The notes beneath the pieces are model-generated. The model saw only the letters and a list, made by a program, of their open reading frames with translations, ran no database searches and was not told the DNA's origin. Position numbers and translations under genes: made by a program. Below, in pieces: positions 48,681-53,021 of a DNA stretch of 53,021 nucleotides. Location: contig JALEMR010000065.1 of NCBI GenBank assembly GCA_022768245.1, forward strand, positions 1 to 53,021. The letters run 5' to 3'. This DNA is from Oscillospiraceae bacterium (GTDB lineage: Bacteria; Bacillota; Clostridia; Oscillospirales; Ruminococcaceae). How positions within the stretch are numbered: the stretch's first letter is position 1; each line of letters begins with the position of its first letter.

Positions 48681-50108
48681 TTATTGTTTTACATCTCCGA
48701 TTTTAAATTCAAACTTATCCTTGGGCATCTCCTTGGGGACCTCAATGGGATATTTCTCGGTAAAGCAGCCCGTGCAGAAGCCGCAGTCGGAATTGCCCGC
48801 AAGCTTTTGTACGCTCTCCACCGAAAGAAAGCCCAATGTGTCCGCGCCGATATGCTCGCATATTTCGGGGAGGGTCATTTTGCAGGCGATAAGATTCTCC
48901 TTGCTGTCGATGTCCGTGCCGAAATAGCAGGGCGCGATAAACTGAGGACATGCAAATCTGACATGCACTTCCTTTGCGCCCGCCTCACGGAGCAGCTTTA
49001 CCACTCGTCCCGAGGTAGTGCCTCTTACCATGCTGTCGTCTATCATAACGACCCGCTTGCCCTTTACCACGTCGGAAACGGCGTTGAGCTTTATCTTCAC
49101 GGAGTTTGTCCTCTCCGCCTGACTGGGCTGGATAAAGGTCCTGCCTATGTAGCGGTTCTTGATAAAGCCTATGCCGTAGGGAATGCCGCTCTCCTGAGCA
49201 AAGCCCAGCGCCGCATCAAGTCCCGAGTCGGGCACGCCTATTACGATATCCGCATCAACGGGGTGTTCTCTCCAGAGATATTTCCCCGCTCTGAGACGCG
49301 CCATATGAACGCTTGAGCCCTCGATAACGGAATCGGGTCTTGCGAAATAAACGTACTCAAATACGCAGATATGACCCTTGCTGCCGCAGTGAGTCTCAAT
49401 GGTGCGCAGTCCCTTTTCGTCGATGACAACTATTTCGCCCGGCTTTATATCCCTGACGAACTTAGCGCCTATGCTGTCGAATGCGCAGGTCTCGCTGGCA
49501 ACGACCCAGCTGTCGTCCAGCTTTCCGAGGGAAAGAGGACGGAAGCCGTCGGGGTCTCTTGCGGCGATAAGCTTTTTCGGGGACATTATCACCAGCGAAT
49601 AAGCGCCCCTTATCTTGTACATCATCTTTTCAACGGCGTCCTCGATGGAGCCCGATGTGAGACGAGCCTCGGTGATAGCGTAGGAAATGACCTCGGTGTC
49701 GTTGGTGGTATGGAATATCATACCCTTGTTTTCATATTCGGTGCGAAGCTCTCTTGCATTGACAAGATTGCCGTTGTGAGCGATAGCAAGGGGACCCTTG
49801 ATATGGCGAACCACCAGCGGCTGCGCGTTGGAGCGGATAGGCTTTCCCGTGGTGGAATATCTCACATGACCCACGGCGATATTGCCCTGACCCAGTCTTG
49901 CAAGGGTATCCTTGTCAAAGACCTCGTGAACGAGACCTAAGTCCTTGTGATAGTTAAAAAGTCCCCTGTCGTTCACAACGATGCCGCAGGACTCCTGTCC
50001 GCGGTGCTGAAGGGCATACAGTCCAAGATAGGTCTGCATTGCCACGTCGGAGGTATCGGGGCTGTATATGCCGAACACTCCGCATTCCTCATGGATATTA
50101 TCGAACAC
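48681..50108 (-). CDS. purF: Amidophosphoribosyltransferase
   Basis: PurF makes phosphoribosylamine from PRPP and glutamine. The 475-residue protein has a short propeptide MFDNIHEE before catalytic Cys9 (ECGVFGIY), then LQHRGQESCGI for glutamine binding, and the PRPP loop VVMIDDSMVRGTTSGRV. Cysteines in ACPQFIAPCYFG and CGFCTGCFTEKYP fit the [4Fe-4S] cluster of the Bacillus type. It is the active copy; a paralogue lies directly upstream (50,115-51,536) separated by 6 nt. Confidence 0.95.
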   Translation of the reverse strand: MFDNIHEECGVFGIYSPDTSDVAMQTYLGLYALQHRGQESCGIVVNDRGLFNYHKDLGLVHEVFDKDTLARLGQGNIAVGHVRYSTTGKPIRSNAQPLVVRHIKGPLAIAHNGNLVNARELRTEYENKGMIFHTTNDTEVISYAITEARLTSGSIEDAVEKMMYKIRGAYSLVIMSPKKLIAARDPDGFRPLSLGKLDDSWVVASETCAFDSIGAKFVRDIKPGEIVVIDEKGLRTIETHCGSKGHICVFEYVYFARPDSVIEGSSVHMARLRAGKYLWREHPVDADIVIGVPDSGLDAALGFAQESGIPYGIGFIKNRYIGRTFIQPSQAERTNSVKIKLNAVSDVVKGKRVVMIDDSMVRGTTSGRVVKLLREAGAKEVHVRFACPQFIAPCYFGTDIDSKENLIACKMTLPEICEHIGADTLGFLSVESVQKLAGNSDCGFCTGCFTEKYPIEVPKEMPKDKFEFKIGDVKQ

Positions 50109-50114
50109 TTTAGA

Positions 50115-51536
50115 TCATTCCTTTCCGTTCCAGCAGTAGGTGCATAGCTTGCATTCGTCAAGACCTATCGCCTTCACAGTTCCCTCCAAGGACTGGAATT
50201 CCAGTGAGGTGAGCTTTAATCTTCTGCATATCTCCTTGCGGAGCTTCTGACCTCTCTCGGTGTTGGTGTCGCTGTATTCCTCGATGTATTTCACACCCTC
50301 GGCGCCCTCGAACTCGTCGATTATCTTCCTTGCGATAAGCTCAAGATCGGAGTTGCTTCTGGAGAAATTCAGATACTTGCAGCCGTACATGATAGGCGGA
50401 CAGGCGGAGCGCATGTGTACTTCCTTTGCGCCGTTGTCGTAGAGGAACTCCACGGTCTCGCGCATCTGGGTGCCTCTGACGATACTGTCGTCCACGAACA
50501 GCAGCTTCTTGCCCTCGATAAGCTCGTGTACAGGGATAAGCTTCATCTTAGCGACCTTGTTCCGCATAGACTGGCTTGTCGGCATAAAGCTTCTGGGCCA
50601 TGTGGGGGTGTACTTGATAAACGGTCTTGCGAAGGGGATACCGCTGCGGTTGGCGTATCCGATAGCATGAGGAATGCCCGAATCGGGAACGCCGCAGATA
50701 TAATCCACATCGGGGAGAGTGCCGTTCTTGATATCATGTTCAGCCATTATCTCGCCGTTGCGGGTACGCATGGTCTCGACGGTAACGCCCTCGTAAACGG
50801 AGTTGGGGTAGCCGTAGTATGTCCACAGGAAGGAGCATATCCGCATTTCGTCACCGCCGGGAGATAACGTCTCTGCGCTGTCGGGGGTAATTCGCACTAT
50901 CTCGCCGGGGAGCAGCTCCCTGTAGGTCTTATAGCCCAGCTTCTGGAAGGCGAAGGACTCAAAGGAAAGACAGAATCCGTCGCTGCGCTGTCCTATAATG
51001 ATAGGCAGTCTGCCGTACCTGTCCCTTGCGGCGATGATGCCGCCCTTGTCGAGGATAAGCAGGGACATAGAGCCCTTTATCTTGCTCTGCGCGTACTTGA
51101 TGCCCTCGGTAATGGTCGGCTTCTGTGCGATAAGCGCGCCGATAAGAGAGCTTGTGTTGACGCTTCCGCTGCTCATGACCTCAAAGCTTTCGGAGCAGCT
51201 GTCAAGTATCTCCTTAGCCAGCTCCTCGGCGTTGGTGATGATACCCACCGTGCAGATAGCATAAAGACCCAGCTTGGAACGCACGAGGATAGGCTGCGGG
51301 TCGGAATCGCTTATGCAGCCTATGCAGAGATTGCCCCGCATTTCCTCCACGTCGTTTTCAAACTTTGTGCGGAAGGGAGAATTCTCAATTCTGTGAATAC
51401 TCCGCTGAAAGCCCAGCTCGGGAGAATAAGCGGTCATACCTCCCCTTCTTGTTCCGAGATGAGAATGATAATCCGTGCCGAAAAACACGTCGCTGATGCA
51501 GTCGTTGTGAGACGCCGCTCCAAAAAATCCACCCAT
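50115..51536 (-). CDS. PurF paralogue lacking the glutaminase cysteine
   Basis: This 473-residue protein aligns end to end with the downstream PurF: PRPP loop LLFVDDSIVRGTQMRE, YICGVPDSGIPHAIGYANRS, and Fe-S-type cysteines in ACPPIMYGCKY and CKLCTYCWNG. But it begins MGGFFGAASH: Gly2 replaces the catalytic Cys, there is no propeptide, and HRGQES reads TRRGGM. Glutamine hydrolysis should therefore be lost, while the PRPP-binding half is kept. It could act with free ammonia, as a regulatory partner of PurF or as a PRPP-responsive protein. It lies between purC and purF in the same operon. Confidence 0.88.
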   Translation of the reverse strand: MGGFFGAASHNDCISDVFFGTDYHSHLGTRRGGMTAYSPELGFQRSIHRIENSPFRTKFENDVEEMRGNLCIGCISDSDPQPILVRSKLGLYAICTVGIITNAEELAKEILDSCSESFEVMSSGSVNTSSLIGALIAQKPTITEGIKYAQSKIKGSMSLLILDKGGIIAARDRYGRLPIIIGQRSDGFCLSFESFAFQKLGYKTYRELLPGEIVRITPDSAETLSPGGDEMRICSFLWTYYGYPNSVYEGVTVETMRTRNGEIMAEHDIKNGTLPDVDYICGVPDSGIPHAIGYANRSGIPFARPFIKYTPTWPRSFMPTSQSMRNKVAKMKLIPVHELIEGKKLLFVDDSIVRGTQMRETVEFLYDNGAKEVHMRSACPPIMYGCKYLNFSRSNSDLELIARKIIDEFEGAEGVKYIEEYSDTNTERGQKLRKEICRRLKLTSLEFQSLEGTVKAIGLDECKLCTYCWNGKE

Positions 51537-51602
51537 ATTATGAAATACCTTTCCGAACGCACGGCAGAGAGAGGAAGTCCGTGCCGCTCATAATGATCTT
51601 GA

Positions 51603-52319
51603 TTATTCTCCGAAAATTCTCTTCATCATTTCCTGATAAGCCTCTTCTACGCCGCCCATATCTCTGCGGAAGCGATCCTTGTCCAGCTTCTCGTGAGTGG
51701 TGCTGTCCCAGAAGCGGCAGGTATCGGGAGAGATCTCGTCAGCCAGAAGTATCTTGCCGTGGAATCTGCCGAATTCTATCTTGAAGTCGATAAGGTCGAT
51801 GTTGTGCTCCTTGAAGAACTTAAGCATAAAGTCGTTGACAGCAAATGCGTACTTGGTGATATCGGCGATCTCCTCCTTGGTAGCGAGACCGAGACCGAGA
51901 GCGTAGTAATCGTTGATGAAGGGGTCGCCCAAATCGTCGTTCTTGTAGGAGAATTCAAGAGTAGGCTGCTTTAAGGGAGTACCCTCTGCAATGCCCAGCT
52001 TCTTGGAGAAGCTTCCCGCAGCAACGTTTCTCACGATGACCTCAAGGGGAACGATCTCCACCTTTTTAACGGCAGTTTCTCTGTCGGAGAGCTCTTCGAT
52101 AAGGTGAGTGGGGATACCCTCCTTTTCAAGGAGCTTGAACATGTAGTTAGTCATCTTGTTGTTGACAACGCCCTTGCCGCGGATAGTGCCCTTCTTTTCG
52201 CCGTTGAAAGCGGTAGCATCGTCCTTGTAGTCAACGATAACGATATCGGGGTCGTTAGTTGCGAAAACCTTCTTAGCCTTGCCCTCGTAGAGCTGTTCCT
52301 TTTTCTCATAGTTTGCCAT
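51603..52319 (-). CDS. purC: Phosphoribosylaminoimidazole-succinocarboxamide synthase
   Basis: PurC (SAICAR synthetase) joins CAIR and aspartate with ATP. From ATG 52,319 (GGAGG 8 nt upstream) it has 238 residues; a longer frame to 52,334 is less likely. It opens [20 protein letters not shown] and has [14 protein letters not shown], then [10 protein letters not shown] and [14 protein letters not shown]. The set is complete and the length normal. Confidence 0.95.
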   Translation of the reverse strand: MANYEKKEQLYEGKAKKVFATNDPDIVIVDYKDDATAFNGEKKGTIRGKGVVNNKMTNYMFKLLEKEGIPTHLIEELSDRETAVKKVEIVPLEVIVRNVAAGSFSKKLGIAEGTPLKQPTLEFSYKNDDLGDPFINDYYALGLGLATKEEIADITKYAFAVNDFMLKFFKEHNIDLIDFKIEFGRFHGKILLADEISPDTCRFWDSTTHEKLDKDRFRRDMGGVEEAYQEMMKRIFGE

Positions 52320-52376
52320 GATAGATTCCTCCAAAAATATTTATTAATGTATATAGATCTTACTTACAGACAAAAA

Positions 52377-52874
52377 TTATAATTCGTCCGCCATTTTCTG
52401 CATAGCCTTATCCTTTTCGATAACACCCTCGATCATTTTCTTTTTGGACTCTTCAAGCTTTGCGGCGAGAGCGTCGTCGGAGAGAGAGAGCATCTGAACA
52501 GCCAGCACAGCGGCATTCTTTGCGCCGTTTACTGCAACGGTGGCAACGGGAATGCCCGAAGGCATCATAACGGTGGCGAGGAGAGCGTCCAGACCGTCGA
52601 ATGTAGACTTAATGGGGATACCGATAACGGGGAGCGTGGTATTGCCCGCGATAACTCCCGCTAAGTGAGCCGCCATGCCCGCGGCGCAGATGATAACGCC
52701 GAAGCCGTTTGCCTTGGCATTTTTTGCAAAATCGGCAGCCAGCCCGGGAGTGCGGTGAGCGGACATCACATGCACCTCGTACTCCACCCCGTAATTTTTA
52801 AGTTCCTTCACAGCGTCCTTGACAACAGGGAAATCGCTGTCGCTGCCCATAATAACAGCAACCTTCTTTGACAT
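52377..52874 (-). CDS. purE: N5-carboxyaminoimidazole ribonucleotide mutase
   Basis: The 165-residue protein is PurE class I, which makes CAIR. It starts [19 protein letters not shown] and contains [40 protein letters not shown] and [19 protein letters not shown]. All signature loops are intact. It is first in the purine cluster here; no purK gene is visible. GGAGG precedes the ATG. A terminator-like hairpin lies upstream. Confidence 0.95.
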   Translation of the reverse strand: MSKKVAVIMGSDSDFPVVKDAVKELKNYGVEYEVHVMSAHRTPGLAADFAKNAKANGFGVIICAAGMAAHLAGVIAGNTTLPVIGIPIKSTFDGLDALLATVMMPSGIPVATVAVNGAKNAAVLAVQMLSLSDDALAAKLEESKKKMIEGVIEKDKAMQKMADEL

Positions 52875-52923
52875 AATAGTTCCTCCGTTTCACAAGTCAA
52901 AGTCATGCGCAAAAGCATGGAAT

Positions 52924-52947
52924 AAAAAAACTGCGGCTATGCCACAG
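52924..52947 (-). terminator. Attenuator-like hairpin in the purE leader
   Basis: On the minus strand CTGTGGC (52,947-52,941) pairs with GCCGCAG (52,937-52,931, one wobble) around ATA and is followed by seven T, about 50 nt before purE. It may end an upstream transcript, or act as a regulated attenuator: a TGCGGCTGCAGC segment further upstream (about 52,983-52,996) could pair with the 3' arm instead. The leader runs off the window, so any riboswitch aptamer is not visible. Confidence 0.55.
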
Positions 52948-53021
52948 CGTATAAGAGGGTACAACAGAAGAACGTCTGCATGAAGCTGCAGCCGCACACA
53001 TCGAATATGAAGACGAAAGCC

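Noticed and set aside
47568..49316. 582-codon plus-strand open frame across purM and purF
   Set aside because: It mirrors two real purine genes on the minus strand and shows no protein-like motifs, so it is a shadow in spite of its length.
52875..53021. Purine riboswitch aptamer in the visible purE leader
   Set aside because: The conserved purine-riboswitch core could not be found in the visible leader; only the expression-platform-like hairpin can be supported.

Overview
The window looks like a chromosome segment of a low-GC-lineage, spore-forming, fibre-degrading anaerobe of the Ruminococcus/Oscillospiraceae type (Clostridia). The evidence is a SpoIIID-like sporulation regulator, a lipoprotein GH5 cellulase and two SGNH esterases, a tRNA-dependent T-box in front of the trp operon, SecG/ZapA/MinD of Firmicute type, strong AGGAGG Shine-Dalgarno sites, and many near-consensus TTGACA-17-TATAAT promoters. 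The species assignment is inference; there is no rRNA here. No prophage, CRISPR array or transposase gene was seen.

Layout: 1-6.2 kb holds the start of an AlbA_2 (Schlafen-like) gene under a palindromic operator, a U32 protein plus secreted SGNH hydrolase pair, the Na+/proline symporter PutP, a YafQ-type toxin-antitoxin pair and an SdpR/SdpI-like repressor-immunity pair. 6.3-8.3 kb holds a class I glutamine amidotransferase-like hydrolase and, convergent to it, a GH5 glycoside hydrolase. 8.4-15.3 kb is a complete trpEGDCFBA operon on the minus strand behind a Trp T-box riboswitch. 15.3-19.7 kb holds secG, a diacylglycerol-kinase-like gene with eroded motifs, a divergent U32-like gene and glgB.

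19.8-33.6 kb is mostly cell-envelope and division biology: a minus-strand operon of degenerate polysaccharide deacetylase, bactofilin and a membrane protein; divergently zapA-U32-HD-GYP-DUF4321; then a HAD hydrolase, a class B penicillin-binding protein with a long acidic tail, a MinD-like ATPase and an MgsA-like protein lacking both catalytic aspartates; and a PerR-like Fur protein. 34-42 kb holds an XRE regulator with two related membrane proteins, tRNA-Leu(GAG), spoIIID, several secreted or membrane proteins, a flippase and a GH25 lysozyme.

42-53 kb is a minus-strand purine cluster: purE, purC, a PurF paralogue without the amidotransferase cysteine, purF, purM, a small membrane protein, purN, an archaeal-type IMP cyclohydrolase (PurO), a stand-alone AICAR formyltransferase and, after an interruption, purD. 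A terminator-like hairpin precedes purE.

Mobile or repetitive DNA consists of two 102-bp MITE-like elements (35,763 and 44,352), one of which supplies the stop codon of spoIIID, and several intergenic blocks of degenerate TAGC/TAGT-rich repeats.
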